Part shown: piece by piece, positions 8,345 to 17,421 of the stretch
Layout of the letters: each line of letters begins with the position of its first letter
Numbering within the stretch: position 1 is the first letter of the stretch
Assembly (NCBI GenBank): GCA_021769965.1
Contig: JAETRU010000004.1
Location: 1-64,000, forward strand
Reading direction: 5' to 3'
DNA length: 64,000 nucleotides
From: Eubacterium sp.
Lineage (GTDB): Bacteria; Bacillota; Clostridia; Peptostreptococcales; Anaerovoracaceae
Translations under genes and position numbers: made by a program
The notes under the pieces: generated by a model
The model's input: the letters and a program-made list of their open reading frames with translations, nothing else
What the model was told of the DNA's origin: nothing
Database searches by the model: none

Positions 8345-9019
8345 CTAGTCCTCTTTGATGGCGTAGCCGACGCCCCGGACCGTAGTGATGAACCGGATGC
8401 CGAACCGCTCGTCGATCTTGGACCGGATATACCTGACGTAGACGTCGATGACGTTGCTCTCGCCCATATAGTCATACCCGCACACCGCCCGCAGCAGCTG
8501 CTCCCGGTTCATGACGATGTTCTTGTTTTCCATCAGCGTCCTGACCAGCTCATACTCCCGGTGGTTCAGCTCTATGCTCTCTCCGTCAAAGGTCACCTCA
8601 TGGCGGTCGATGTCCATAGTCACGCCTTTGACGCAGAGCCTGCGGGTCTCCTTTGTTCCCCGGTCCTTCTTCCGGAGAATGACCCTGATCCGCGCCAGCA
8701 GCTCCTCGATGGCAAAAGGCTTGGTGATATAGTCGTCCGCCCCGGCGTCCAGCCCCGACACCTTGTCCATGACCGCGTCCCGGGCCGTCAGCATGATCAC
8801 CGGCACGTCGCTCTCCCGCCGCAGCCTGCGCAGCACCTCCAGTCCGCTGAGCTCCGGCAGCATGATATCAAGCAGCACCAGATCCGGTCCGCCGGACAGT
8901 GCCAGCTCAAGCCCCGTCCGGCCGTTATACACCTTCTCCACGTCATAGCCCTCGTGCCGCAGCTCCAGCTCTATGAACCTGGCGATCTTTTCCTCATCCT
9001 CTATGAGCAGAATTTTCAT
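8345..9019 (-). CDS. OmpR-family response regulator
   Basis: The 224-residue protein has a receiver domain with phospho-acceptor D51 (LLDIMLPELSG), acidic pocket EDE (7-9), T78 and K100 (ITKPF), and a C-terminal winged helix (ELNHREYELVRTLMENKN ... DVYVRYIRSKID) of the OmpR/PhoB class. It is first in the operon, with the kinase downstream. The ArlR/CusR-like sequence gives no firm target. Confidence 0.94.
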   Translation of the reverse strand: MKILLIEDEEKIARFIELELRHEGYDVEKVYNGRTGLELALSGGPDLVLLDIMLPELSGLEVLRRLRRESDVPVIMLTARDAVMDKVSGLDAGADDYITKPFAIEELLARIRVILRKKDRGTKETRRLCVKGVTMDIDRHEVTFDGESIELNHREYELVRTLMENKNIVMNREQLLRAVCGYDYMGESNVIDVYVRYIRSKIDERFGIRFITTVRGVGYAIKED

Positions 9020-9077
9020 CCCTCGTCATCCTTTCTCTCATCCGCAGGTGTTCTTCCGTCAAAGGGTGTCCGTCCGG

Positions 9078-9602
9078 CTACTGCCTGCTGAATTCCTGTT
9101 TCACATTTTCGGCTGCTTCAGCCGCCTTGTCACATGCCATGTTCACGTCTACGGCTCTGGTGATCTCACCTTTGAAGGCATACCGGAAGCCGAAGAATAA
9201 CCCTATTACCAGCAGCGGTACGATGATCCAGAAGGCAAAGAGCAGCAGCACTACCAGCAGCAGCACCGGCACCGTGATGATCTCCTCATATCCTTTGCTG
9301 ACGATGAAAAAGTTTTCACAGCCCTTGCGGATCATCATGCCGCACCACTGTACGAACTTCTTCATGGTGCCCTCTTTCGGTCTTTTCTCATACACTCTCG
9401 CCGCTTCCTGGATATCCCTGCAGCTGTCCTCCGGCTTTGTGGAGTAGGTCTGCTGCGCCGGACCTTTGATCTTGCCCTGGTTCTCCAGCAGCACGATGGC
9501 GTCCAGAATATCGCCGCCCGCCTCTTCCAGTGCAGTCTTAGCGTCCTCGTAGGATACGCCTGTCTTTTCTCTTATCTTCTCAACCTTTTCTAAAAGTTCC
9601 AT
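9078..9602 (-). CDS. DUF4342 membrane protein with a UBA/EF-Ts-like N-terminus
   Basis: The first 45 residues (KVEKIREKTGVSYEDAKTALEEAGGDILDAIVLLE) match the UBA-like helical bundle also seen at the N-terminus of elongation factor Ts. After a polar linker comes a DUF4342 segment with one long or two close membrane spans (VPVLLLVVLLLFAFWIIVPLLVIGLF) and a charged C-terminal helix. 174 aa in all. Function is unknown. It lies just upstream of the two-component pair (58 bp), so a link to envelope stress is possible but only from position. Confidence 0.75.
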   Translation of the reverse strand: MELLEKVEKIREKTGVSYEDAKTALEEAGGDILDAIVLLENQGKIKGPAQQTYSTKPEDSCRDIQEAARVYEKRPKEGTMKKFVQWCGMMIRKGCENFFIVSKGYEEIITVPVLLLVVLLLFAFWIIVPLLVIGLFFGFRYAFKGEITRAVDVNMACDKAAEAAENVKQEFSRQ

Positions 9603-9697
9603 TGTCTTCTTCCTTTCTTTCTTCCCTTTTTCCCTTCTGCAAGCAATAATATACTCCGCCCATATTAAGGAAAAAGGGAAGAAAGATTAAAATTAAA

Positions 9698-10303
9698 TTA
9701 AAAACTCAGGCTCGAAAACCAGTTATCTATGTAATCCGCCCGCTTATTATGATGTTTCAGATAGTAGGCGTGCTCCCACAGGTCCAGCGCGATCAGCGGG
9801 AAAAAACAGCTGGCCAGCGGATTGTCCTGATTGGCTGTGGTCACGATCTGCAGCTGCCCGTTCCTGTCTAATACCAGCCATGTATATCCTGATCCGAAGA
9901 CAGTACCGACAGCATTTTTAAACTCCTCACGGAACCCCGAAAAGCCGCCGAAGCGCTGTTCCATCAGGCTCAAAAGCTCTCCGCTTGGAAGATTCGTTTC
10001 TCCTGCAGGCGCCAGGCGGCTGAAATACAGAATGTGATTATACACGCCTCCCGCGTTGTTGCGCACGGCGTCCCGGATCTCCCACGGCAGCCTGTCATTT
10101 CCGATGATCAGCTGATCCAGCGTCCAGTTCTGCAGATCCGGATACCCGCTTATGAGGTCATTGAGATTATCTACATAGGTCTGCAGATGGGCGTCATGAT
10201 GCAGCCGCATGGTCTCTTCGTCGATCAGCGGCTCCAGGGCATCGTAGGCATAAGGAAGCGGCGGATTGATAAAGGGATAACGTTGATTCAGATTTTCTTC
10301 CAT
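9698..10303 (-). CDS. superoxide dismutase, Fe/Mn type
   Basis: A 201-residue enzyme of the SodA/SodB family. Metal ligands can be placed: His in LHHDAHLQTYV, His in YNHILYFSRL, Asp and His in ALDLWEHAYYLKHH. The C-terminal YIDNWF pattern is also typical. The active-site region reads GSGYTWL rather than the common GSGWAWL, and the C-terminal Gly/Gln pattern does not let me choose Fe or Mn. It converts superoxide to peroxide in the cytosol and would protect an anaerobe during oxygen exposure. It is a single gene with its own ribosome binding site (AGGACAGAT); a TATAAT lies about 20 bp upstream of that. Confidence 0.93.
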   Translation of the reverse strand: MEENLNQRYPFINPPLPYAYDALEPLIDEETMRLHHDAHLQTYVDNLNDLISGYPDLQNWTLDQLIIGNDRLPWEIRDAVRNNAGGVYNHILYFSRLAPAGETNLPSGELLSLMEQRFGGFSGFREEFKNAVGTVFGSGYTWLVLDRNGQLQIVTTANQDNPLASCFFPLIALDLWEHAYYLKHHNKRADYIDNWFSSLSF

Positions 10304-10391
10304 ATCTGTCCTCCAAAAACAAGATTTCTCCCTTTATTATATGCGGCGGCCTGCTTCCGCGTGCCTGCTGTTTTTCTCAAACCTGCTGATT

Positions 10392-11099
10392 TTACTCTGC
10401 TGTATCTCCCGCCAGCAGATCCCGTATGATCTCCCCGCCGATCAGAAGCCCCGCCACCGGCGGCACATAGCTGATACTGCCTGGAGTGCGGTTTCCGGTC
10501 TTTACCGGCTCTTCTTTGGAAAACAGGACCTTGACGCCTCCAACGCCCCGGTCACGCAGGGCTTTTCTGACCGCCTTCGCCAGAGGGCAGACGCTGGTCT
10601 TACTGATATCTGCGATCTCAAAGCGGGACGGATCCAGCTTGTTGCCTGTACCCATGGATGAGATCACCGGCGTTTGCGCCTCCCTGCACCGGCATATGAT
10701 GTCGATCTTCGCCGCGACCGTATCGATGGCGTCAGCCACATAGTCATACGCCGCGAAATCAAACTGCCCGGCACACGGATCATCCGGCAGATAGAAACAA
10801 TTGAATACCTCCACCTGGCAGTCAGGGTTTACCGACAGGATCCTCTCTTTCATGACCTCGGTCTTCCGCCTTCCGATGGTATCATAGGTGGCGATGATCT
10901 GCCTGTTGATGTTGCTCTCCGACACCAGATCATCATCCACGACGGCGATGTGTCCCACGCCGGCTCTGGCAAGCGCCTCGCAGATATATCCTCCAACGCC
11001 GCCGACGCCAAAGACAAGCACCCTGGCCGTCTTCAGTTTTCTGAGCCCCTCCTCGCCGATCAGAAGGGCTGTTCTCTCATGTCTTTCTCCATTGCTCAT
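10392..11099 (-). CDS. tcdA: tRNA threonylcarbamoyladenosine dehydratase
   Basis: An E1-like (ThiF/MoeB-fold) enzyme of 235 aa. It has the nucleotide-binding GVGGVGGYICEAL (31-43), DDDLVSESNINRQ, and the CPLAKAVRKALRDRGV and VLFSKEEP segments that mark TcdA (formerly YgdL/CsdL). It cyclises t6A37 in tRNAs to ct6A, using ATP. Its ATG overlaps the recX stop (ATGA at 11096-11099), so it is translationally coupled to the two genes upstream. Confidence 0.93.
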   Translation of the reverse strand: MSNGERHERTALLIGEEGLRKLKTARVLVFGVGGVGGYICEALARAGVGHIAVVDDDLVSESNINRQIIATYDTIGRRKTEVMKERILSVNPDCQVEVFNCFYLPDDPCAGQFDFAAYDYVADAIDTVAAKIDIICRCREAQTPVISSMGTGNKLDPSRFEIADISKTSVCPLAKAVRKALRDRGVGGVKVLFSKEEPVKTGNRTPGSISYVPPVAGLLIGGEIIRDLLAGDTAE

Positions 11100-11593
11100 C
11101 TTCTCAAATCTCCGATCACTGCATAGATAACGTCGCTGCTGTAACCCTTTGACGCCAGCCTGCGGGCAGCCCGTGCCAGAATTTTTTCCGGGATCTGCGT
11201 ACCCTCCGTAACACCGGCCGCGCGAAGGACCTTTTCTGCTTCCTCCTTTGCTCTCTGCCGCTCATCCGGTTCGCCTTCCTCCCGGCAGTGCTCTTCGTAG
11301 GCAGCCTCGATCAAAGAGGCATCCACTCCTTTTTCCCGAAGCTCCGCGAAAACGCGGCGTTTCCCCTTTCCTCTGGCAAAGGCGTAACGAAAATATTCCC
11401 TGCAGTACCGGCTGTCGTCCAGATAGCCGTACTCCTGAAACCGCTCCACCAGATCGTCCACATCCTCCTGTGCAAAGCCTTTTCTTCCCAGACACTGTTT
11501 CAGTTCCCGGACAGTCCTGCTTCTTGTGGACAGGTGGCGCAGAGCCGCGTCACTGAGGGAAACCGTGGTTTTCTTTCCATTGTCTTGTCTCAT
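11096..11593 (-). CDS. recX: regulatory protein RecX
   Basis: RecX binds RecA and modulates filaments. The protein is 165 aa from the ATG at 11593 (MRQDNGKKTT). That start overlaps the phosphopantetheinyl transferase stop by ATGA, so I prefer it to the longer reading frame. Typical three-helix RecX repeats are visible: LSTRSRTVRELKQCLGRKGF, VERFQEYGYLDDSRYCREYFRYAFARGKGKRRVFAELREKGV, and a C-terminal LASKGYSSDVIYAVI. recA is not in the window. Confidence 0.92.
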   Translation of the reverse strand: MRQDNGKKTTVSLSDAALRHLSTRSRTVRELKQCLGRKGFAQEDVDDLVERFQEYGYLDDSRYCREYFRYAFARGKGKRRVFAELREKGVDASLIEAAYEEHCREEGEPDERQRAKEEAEKVLRAAGVTEGTQIPEKILARAARRLASKGYSSDVIYAVIGDLRR

Positions 11594-12150
11594 GCCAGCA
11601 CCCGCCACTGGATCTGGGCCTTTTCCACGGTGCACGCCGCGCATTTGATATCATCGGCAATTTCCAGATCCGTAAAATAGTAAGTCCTTCCCTGCCAGCT
11701 GATCTCCGGCAGCAGATCCAAGTCTTTACTCACCATGGAAGGCATCTGTGAAAAAACGCCCTGTCCGGTGCACTTGCAGAAAGCCTCCCGGCGGACCCAC
11801 AGCTGATAGAAGCCGTCGATGCCCCAGATCCGGACATAGTGCTGCTCATCCTCATCAAACTGCCGGCCAGCGATCTCCTCATAGCGGCAGTCCTTCATCT
11901 GCTGCAGATCTATGCCGCACGGCCGGTCCGCAAACATGCACAGCCACAGCAGGCCGCTGTGGCTTAGAGAAAATTCCAGCTCCGCATCGGCAAAATACGG
12001 TTTGCCCTTCTCTTCCCTCAGAATCTCCGCATGGAGAAAATCATCCTCCATGCCTGTCTCTGCGCCGTGTCTGGCGGCAGCCGCCCGAATCAGCGGCCAG
12101 CCTGCCTCTCCTTTTTCAAAAGGTCCGTCATATAGATAAACTGCGTACAT
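11590..12150 (-). CDS. 4'-phosphopantetheinyl transferase superfamily protein (Sfp type)
   Basis: It transfers phosphopantetheine from CoA to carrier proteins. Visible motifs are GKPYF, the EFSLSHSG segment, CGIDLQQ (metal-binding Asp), and FYQLWVRREAFCK, the family's WxxKEA motif with Arg for Lys. The ATG at 12150 has GAGG seven bases upstream and beats the GTG at 12162. No carrier or synthase gene is near. It is the first gene of a coupled operon with recX and tcdA. At 186 aa it is shorter than Sfp (about 224). Confidence 0.85.
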   Translation of the reverse strand: MYAVYLYDGPFEKGEAGWPLIRAAAARHGAETGMEDDFLHAEILREEKGKPYFADAELEFSLSHSGLLWLCMFADRPCGIDLQQMKDCRYEEIAGRQFDEDEQHYVRIWGIDGFYQLWVRREAFCKCTGQGVFSQMPSMVSKDLDLLPEISWQGRTYYFTDLEIADDIKCAACTVEKAQIQWRVLA

Positions 12151-12195
12151 AATTTGCCTCACTTTCCTCTATCAGATCCTATATCGGTATACTGA

Positions 12196-12219
12196 AAAGG
12201 ACGCCGTCCGGCGTCCTTT
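12196..12219. terminator. bidirectional terminator
   Basis: AAAGGACGCC and GGCGTCCTTT form a perfect 10-bp stem with a 4-nt loop, and T/A runs lie on both sides. It separates the YerC gene (ending 12225) from the phosphopantetheinyl transferase operon. Confidence 0.85.
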
Positions 12220-12224
12220 ATTTT

Positions 12225-12530
12225 TTATTTCTTTTTCTGGTTGGCCAGTCTTTCCAGAACCCGCTGGTATCCATCGGCCCCATAAACCAGACACTTATTG
12301 ATCCGGCTGATCGTCGCAGTGGAAGCCTTGGTGATCGCCTCGATCTCACTGTAGGTCTTCTTCTTTGACAGCAGCTTGGCCACCTGCAGCCTCTGGGCGA
12401 TGGCGTGGATCTCATTGATGGTACAGATATCTTCAAAGAACCGATAGCAGTCCTCTCTGTCTTTCAATGTTAGTACCGCATCGAAGAGTTCATCGATATC
12501 GTCTCTTTTAAACTTAGAATCATATGCCAT
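12225..12530 (-). CDS. YerC/YecD family TrpR-related regulator
   Basis: A 101-residue protein with the TrpR-like helical fold: DELFDAVLTLKDREDCYRFFEDI, then the helix-turn-helix AQRLQVAKLLSKKKTYSEIEAITKASTATISRI. This matches YerC/YecD, a conserved Firmicute family thought to bind DNA; the effector and target are not known. The start has AGGAG, and a promoter (TTGACT, 17 bp, TATACT) lies at 12571-12599. It has its own terminator. Confidence 0.9.
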   Translation of the reverse strand: MAYDSKFKRDDIDELFDAVLTLKDREDCYRFFEDICTINEIHAIAQRLQVAKLLSKKKTYSEIEAITKASTATISRINKCLVYGADGYQRVLERLANQKKK

Positions 12531-12570
12531 TTTGCAGACTCCTTTCCCGGCTTTATCGCTTTACACGGTT

Positions 12571-12599
12571 AGTATATCACTTTTACGCGCTAAAGTCAA
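12571..12599 (-). promoter_or_regulatory. sigma-A promoter for the YerC gene
   Basis: On the minus strand -35 TTGACT (12599-12594), 17-bp spacer, -10 TATACT (12576-12571), about 40 bp upstream of the start codon. Confidence 0.75.
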
Positions 12600-12609
12600 A
12601 GAAAACCCG

Positions 12610-13788
12610 CTACTTTTTTCCCAGGATTTCCAAAGCCTTCGCCAGCTGCCGGTCCGTCTTGTCTTTTTCGCTCAGTTTCACCTCGTAATCCGGCTTGACG
12701 CCTACGCCGTGTATCTTGTGGTCTTTCGGTGAAAAATACTGCTGGATCGTCAGCTTGACTGCGGAGCCGTCCTTAAACTGGATCGTTCCCTGAATGATGC
12801 CTTTGCCATAGGTCGTGGTCCCCACCAGCTTGCCGCCTTTGTTGTCTTTGATGGCCGCGGCCACGATCTCGGAAGTGCTGGCGCTGTAGCCGTCGACCAG
12901 GACCACATATTTCAGTCCGGTACAGGCCTCGTCAGAATTATAGTACTTCGTCTTCCCCGCTTTGTCTTCTGTATGCGTAATGGTGCATTCCGGAAGAAGC
13001 ATGTCGGCGATCTCAACGCCGGCATCCACCAGGCCGCCTCCATTGCCGCGCAGATCCAGGACCAGACCTTTGACGCCTCTGGTCTCAAATTCATCCAGTT
13101 CCCGTTTAAACTGTTCTGCTGTTCCACTTTCGAAAGCGGAGATCCGGATATATCCATACTGCTTGTCGATCGTCTCGGCATAGACCGACGGCTCTTCTAC
13201 CTGAGCGCGGACCAGCTCCGCCTCTCTGGTCTTACTGCCTCTCCGGTAGGTCACTTTCACTGAGGTGCCCTCTTTACCCCGCAGATGCATGGCCATCTGG
13301 TCCGCGTCGTCGTAAGCCTTTCCGTCCACCTTCAGAAGCACATCTCCGGCTTTTATACCCGCGCTGTCTGCCGGACCGCCGCTCATGATCTTACTGATGA
13401 CAAAATCTCCGGATTTTTCCTGGGAAAAGACCACTCCCACGCCGGTGAACACGCCCTGGATATAGTTCTGCCATTCCGCGTAGTCCTCTTTGCTCATATA
13501 CTCGGAATATTTATCATCCAGAGACTCCATCAGCGCCTTATAAACTGCGTCCATCTGTTTGTCCTGATCCACATCCCAGAGGAACTGGTCTTCGACGGCC
13601 CTCTGCAGAGTATAAAGCTTGCCGTACCGCGTGCCGATATCGCTTAAAGTATTGTAGTCCTCCCTGCTGATCAGGGCCATGCCCGTCGCCTGGCTTACGA
13701 CAAAGAACCCGGCTGTGGCTGCCAGCAGCGTAGCGATAACGACGCCGGCTATAAGCAGGATGAACCTGCGTTTTTTCATTTTAATCAT
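12610..13788 (-). CDS. S41 family C-terminal processing peptidase (CtpA/CtpB-like)
   Basis: A 392-residue membrane-anchored serine protease. It has an N-terminal transmembrane anchor (about 8-30), a helical region, a PDZ domain (about 110-185, GVGVVFSQ ... GDVLLKVDG), and the protease core. The catalytic region SASTSE (302-307; Ser306 by alignment) and the lysine in TYGKG (Lys329) are intact, as is DLRGNGGG. CtpB in Bacillus cleaves a sporulation signalling protein. Here it closes a cell-division cluster (ftsE, ftsX, M23 hydrolase, recJ), so a role in processing envelope proteins of that cluster is plausible. Confidence 0.92.
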   Translation of the reverse strand: MIKMKKRRFILLIAGVVIATLLAATAGFFVVSQATGMALISREDYNTLSDIGTRYGKLYTLQRAVEDQFLWDVDQDKQMDAVYKALMESLDDKYSEYMSKEDYAEWQNYIQGVFTGVGVVFSQEKSGDFVISKIMSGGPADSAGIKAGDVLLKVDGKAYDDADQMAMHLRGKEGTSVKVTYRRGSKTREAELVRAQVEEPSVYAETIDKQYGYIRISAFESGTAEQFKRELDEFETRGVKGLVLDLRGNGGGLVDAGVEIADMLLPECTITHTEDKAGKTKYYNSDEACTGLKYVVLVDGYSASTSEIVAAAIKDNKGGKLVGTTTYGKGIIQGTIQFKDGSAVKLTIQQYFSPKDHKIHGVGVKPDYEVKLSEKDKTDRQLAKALEILGKK

Positions 13789-13797
13789 AATATCACC

Positions 13798-15453
13798 TTA
13801 TCTTTCGGCACCGGATACGGTAAACTGCAGATATGTCCTGCCGTTCCATGTCTGGCTTCCCAGTGTGCCGATCATGCTGACCGGCCTGCCTGCCTGCAGT
13901 ATATCATCATATGTGCCCGCGTCCTTAAATATGACGCAGGCCAGTTCACGGCCGTCATCCAGAATACCGGTAAACTTGGTATACTGCCCCTGGTTTCCGA
14001 TCCTGCGCATGGACTGGGGCCGGAGCTGTATCCTGACCAGCGGCTGGGGATTGGCACAGCCGAAAGGTTCCAGCATCTGCAGCTGCTCGGCAAGTTCCAG
14101 TTTCACGTCCCCCGCATCGAGATCCAGATCAGCCTGCAGACGCCGGTCAAATAAATTCGGATCTTCCGCCAGCATCCGGGCCATGGACTCATTCAGATTC
14201 TGTCTGAGCAAAGGCAGATTCTCTTTCTTCATCGTAAAGCCGCAGGCCGCGCTGTGACCGCCGAACCGCTCAAAGAGCTGACGGTTTTCTGCAAGCAGTT
14301 CATAGATGTTGACGCCGTCTATGCTCCTTCCCGTTCCCTTCAGACAGTCGCCGGCGGTAGGCGTAACAATGACAGCAGGCCTGTTATATGTTTCCTTTAC
14401 CTTTCCCGCCACAATGCCGGTAATGCCTTCATGGGCGTCGGGCAGGTCAATGACGTAAAAGAGATCCTCCTTATACCGGTCTTCCACCAGTTTTCTGCAC
14501 TGGTCAAAGGTCTCTTCCTGTAGATTTTTCCGCTGCCGGTTGCAGCTGACCAGCTTTTCCACGCCGGCCTCCACATAGGCCTGATCTCTGGCCATCATCA
14601 GCCTGGCCGCAGTGCGCGCGCTTTCCATTCTTCCGGAAGCGTTGAGATGAGGCACGATAACATAAGAAATATTCTCGGAGCAGATCTCGCCCTGTTTCAG
14701 ACTGACTCCTTCGATCAGTCCGCGAAGGCCCGGTCTCTGGCTCACGTTGACAGCCCTGATACCGTACTTGGCAAGCGTTCTGTTTTCATCCACCAGCGGG
14801 ACGATATCTCCTATGGTGCCGATACCTACCAGATCCAGAGTCCTGTTTACCACCCTTTTATCAAGACCTGTTTCCGCCGCGACAGCCTGCGCCAGCTTAA
14901 AAGCTACGCCGACGCCTGCCAGATCCTTGAATGGATAGGGGCAGCCCGACTGCTTGGGATTGATGATCAGACAGTCTGCCTGCTGGTCTTTGATGGTATG
15001 ATGGTCAGTGACCAGGATCTTCAGGCCGATCTCCTTCGCGTGCTCAACTTCCGCGCAGGATACGCTGCCGCAGTCCACTGTGACTACCAGATCCACTCCA
15101 GCCCCTTTGATCTTGTCCAGCGCCTCGCAGTTGAGGCCGTATCCCTCGTCAAAGCGGGACGGGATGTAATAGGACAGATTACCGGTCAGCTGGGAGAGGA
15201 CCTCCATCAGTACCGAAGTGGATGTGATGCCGTCCGCGTCATAATCTCCGTAAATGCAGATCTTCTCATCCTCTTCAATGGATGACAGTATTAAATCCAC
15301 CCCTGCTTCCATATTGAGAAGCAGGAATGGATCATAAGTCTTCTGCGGCCGGGCGGAAAGGAATTCTTCGATCTCCTCCTCTGTGCGCAGGCCCCGTTTA
15401 TGTAATAACTCGATCAGTCTCGGTTGTAAATTCATACCTGGTTGTAAATTCAT
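13798..15453 (-). CDS. recJ: single-stranded-DNA exonuclease RecJ
   Basis: A 551-residue DHH-family 5'-3' exonuclease. Metal motifs are intact: YGDYDADG, TVDCGS, the DHH triad (VTDHHTI), GIGTIGDIVPL, and the DHHA1 motif GGHSAACGF; a C-terminal OB-like domain follows. The first residues are duplicated (MNLQPG MNLQPR), because an 18-bp stretch with its ATG is repeated, so start at 15453 or 15435 cannot be separated. It lies between the M23 hydrolase and the S41 protease, an unusual place for a DNA repair gene. Confidence 0.95.
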   Translation of the reverse strand: MNLQPGMNLQPRLIELLHKRGLRTEEEIEEFLSARPQKTYDPFLLLNMEAGVDLILSSIEEDEKICIYGDYDADGITSTSVLMEVLSQLTGNLSYYIPSRFDEGYGLNCEALDKIKGAGVDLVVTVDCGSVSCAEVEHAKEIGLKILVTDHHTIKDQQADCLIINPKQSGCPYPFKDLAGVGVAFKLAQAVAAETGLDKRVVNRTLDLVGIGTIGDIVPLVDENRTLAKYGIRAVNVSQRPGLRGLIEGVSLKQGEICSENISYVIVPHLNASGRMESARTAARLMMARDQAYVEAGVEKLVSCNRQRKNLQEETFDQCRKLVEDRYKEDLFYVIDLPDAHEGITGIVAGKVKETYNRPAVIVTPTAGDCLKGTGRSIDGVNIYELLAENRQLFERFGGHSAACGFTMKKENLPLLRQNLNESMARMLAEDPNLFDRRLQADLDLDAGDVKLELAEQLQMLEPFGCANPQPLVRIQLRPQSMRRIGNQGQYTKFTGILDDGRELACVIFKDAGTYDDILQAGRPVSMIGTLGSQTWNGRTYLQFTVSGAER

Positions 15454-15465
15454 AGTTCACCCTGT

Positions 15466-16509
15466 CTAAAAATACTGCATCGGATCCACATACTGTCCGT
15501 TGATTCGAACCTCAAAATGGAGGTGTGGCCCTGTAGAAACACCGGTAGAACCTGAGCTGGCAATGACCTGTCCCCGGCTGACATTTTGTCCCACACTGAC
15601 ATTAAGGCTGCTGTTATGGCCGTACAATGTGCTGATCCCGCTGCCGTGATCGATGACTACTGCGTAGCCATAACCTCCGTACCAGCTGGCCACAATGACC
15701 GTGCCGTCTGCAGCCGCATAAACAGGAGATCCCATGCCGACGCCGATATCCACGCCGGTATGTCCGGTATATACGCCGGTGACCGGATGGATCCGGAAGC
15801 CGAACGGAGAGGTAATATAGGTAGACGTAGTCGGCCACATGAACTGACCGCCTTTATAAACCTTCTGCGGGTTCTGCATGGCTGCGATCTCATCACTGAT
15901 CGCTTCCGCCTCCGCGTTGAGTTCATCCAGTTTGGCCTGCAGGGCCTCTTTGTCCGCCTGCAGCGCTGTCTGCTTTTCCTCCGCTTCAGCCTTCTGCTGA
16001 TTCAGGGATTCCTTTTCCACCTTCAGTGCCGCCTTCTTCTGTTCCAGCTCGTCGTGCTGTTTTTCCAGTGTCCGTAAGGTTTTTTCATCTCCTCTGTAGA
16101 TCCGCTGGATCAGTTCCAGATTCGTCAGAAACTCCGAAACGCTGTTTGACCCGAGCAGCACGTCCAGATACCCTACGGAACCGTTCTTGTACATGTTCCG
16201 AAGCCGTTGGTTCAGTCCTTCCTGCTGCTTTTCGATATCCCGAATGGTCTGTTCAATATCCGCCTGGGCAGCGTCGATCTCATTCTGCTTCTGATCCATT
16301 GATTTTTCCAGTTTGTCGACTTCGGCCTGCTGCTCTTTGATGCTGGAGGTCAGGGCCGCCATATCATCTTTTACGTCGCTCTTCTGCTTGTTGATCTGAT
16401 CCAGCTCCTGCTGCTTATCCGCCTTGTTGTCCGCATAAGCCAGAGAATAGGTTCCCAGACAGCATACCATGGTAAAGATCAAAAAACAGATCAGTGATTT
16501 TTTCTTCAT
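15466..16509 (-). CDS. secreted M23 peptidoglycan hydrolase with coiled coil (EnvC/PcsB-like)
   Basis: The 347-residue protein has a signal peptide (1-26, ending SLAYADN), a long coiled coil of about 190 residues rich in Lys/Gln/Glu, and a C-terminal M23 lysostaphin-like domain. Zinc ligands are visible in GHTGVDIG and HLHFE. Directly upstream are ftsX and ftsE. FtsEX complexes activate coiled-coil hydrolases of this layout (EnvC, PcsB, CwlO), so this is the likely hydrolase partner at the septum. The intact M23 ligands suggest it is itself an active enzyme. Confidence 0.92.
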   Translation of the reverse strand: MKKKSLICFLIFTMVCCLGTYSLAYADNKADKQQELDQINKQKSDVKDDMAALTSSIKEQQAEVDKLEKSMDQKQNEIDAAQADIEQTIRDIEKQQEGLNQRLRNMYKNGSVGYLDVLLGSNSVSEFLTNLELIQRIYRGDEKTLRTLEKQHDELEQKKAALKVEKESLNQQKAEAEEKQTALQADKEALQAKLDELNAEAEAISDEIAAMQNPQKVYKGGQFMWPTTSTYITSPFGFRIHPVTGVYTGHTGVDIGVGMGSPVYAAADGTVIVASWYGGYGYAVVIDHGSGISTLYGHNSSLNVSVGQNVSRGQVIASSGSTGVSTGPHLHFEVRINGQYVDPMQYF

Positions 16510-16530
16510 GATTTCATATCCCTCCTGTTG

Positions 16531-17421
16531 CTATGCGTCTAAGAAACGGCGCATGGAAATGATACTGCCGCAGGCGCCAATGCTGACACCCATAGCAAGA
16601 AATATACAGATCAGGTTTCCGGACAGATATCCTGCAGGAACCAGCGGCGATGACAGAATAGTCATCACCTGCGTGCCGATCAGGCTCACCACTCTGCTGT
16701 AGAGCAGATACGTGATACCTGCTGAGACCAGCGACGCAAAGATGCCGATGATGATGCCCTCCACCAGAAACGGACCTCGTATGAACCAGTTGGTCGCTCC
16801 GATATATTTCATGATGGAGATCTCTCTGGCTCTGGCAAAAACGGTCAGCTTGATGGTGTTGGAAACGACTACTACAGAGACTACCACCAGAAATGCCATG
16901 ATCACCAGCGCTGCCAGCTGCAGAAAGTTGGTCACCTTAGTCAGCTTTTCCACAGTTTCTTTGTAATATTTGATATCTTCGACTCCGTCAAAACCAGAGA
17001 CGTATTTCGTTACCTCTCCCGCGCTTTCCAGCGATTCCACTGTGATCAGCACGGAATTCGGCAGCGGATTCTCTCCCAGAGAGTCCAGCAGATATCCGCT
17101 TTCGCCCCAGCGTTTTTTCAGGATCTTCAGTGCGTCTTCCTTACTCCTGTACTCTACCAGCTTCACGTGTTTATGGCTTTCCACCTGGTCCATGATCTGC
17201 TGGGCTTCTTCCTCAGTGGTGGAATCCTCCAGAAAGATCTCGATCTGGTCATAGTCTGATTTTACCATTTCAGTAAACAGATTGATATTGACTGTTATGA
17301 CAAAAAACAGTCCCAGAATCAGCATCATAGCCGTAATGGCGAAAACTGACGCAAGACTCATGCCTTTATTTCGTCCGATCTGGGTGAAGGCCTGTCTGAT
17401 GTTATATCCTATCCTGCTCAT
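16531..17421 (-). CDS. ftsX: cell division ABC transporter permease FtsX
   Basis: A 296-residue protein with four membrane segments: one near 22-45, a large extracytoplasmic domain of about 120 residues, then spans near 168-192, 215-240 and 262-285. The motif FARAREISIMKYIGATNWFIRGPFLVEG is the FtsX cytoplasmic coupling segment. The extracytoplasmic loop is what binds the coiled coil of the hydrolase in other species. Its start overlaps the end of ftsE by 20 bp. Confidence 0.95.
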   Translation of the reverse strand: MSRIGYNIRQAFTQIGRNKGMSLASVFAITAMMLILGLFFVITVNINLFTEMVKSDYDQIEIFLEDSTTEEEAQQIMDQVESHKHVKLVEYRSKEDALKILKKRWGESGYLLDSLGENPLPNSVLITVESLESAGEVTKYVSGFDGVEDIKYYKETVEKLTKVTNFLQLAALVIMAFLVVVSVVVVSNTIKLTVFARAREISIMKYIGATNWFIRGPFLVEGIIIGIFASLVSAGITYLLYSRVVSLIGTQVMTILSSPLVPAGYLSGNLICIFLAMGVSIGACGSIISMRRFLDA

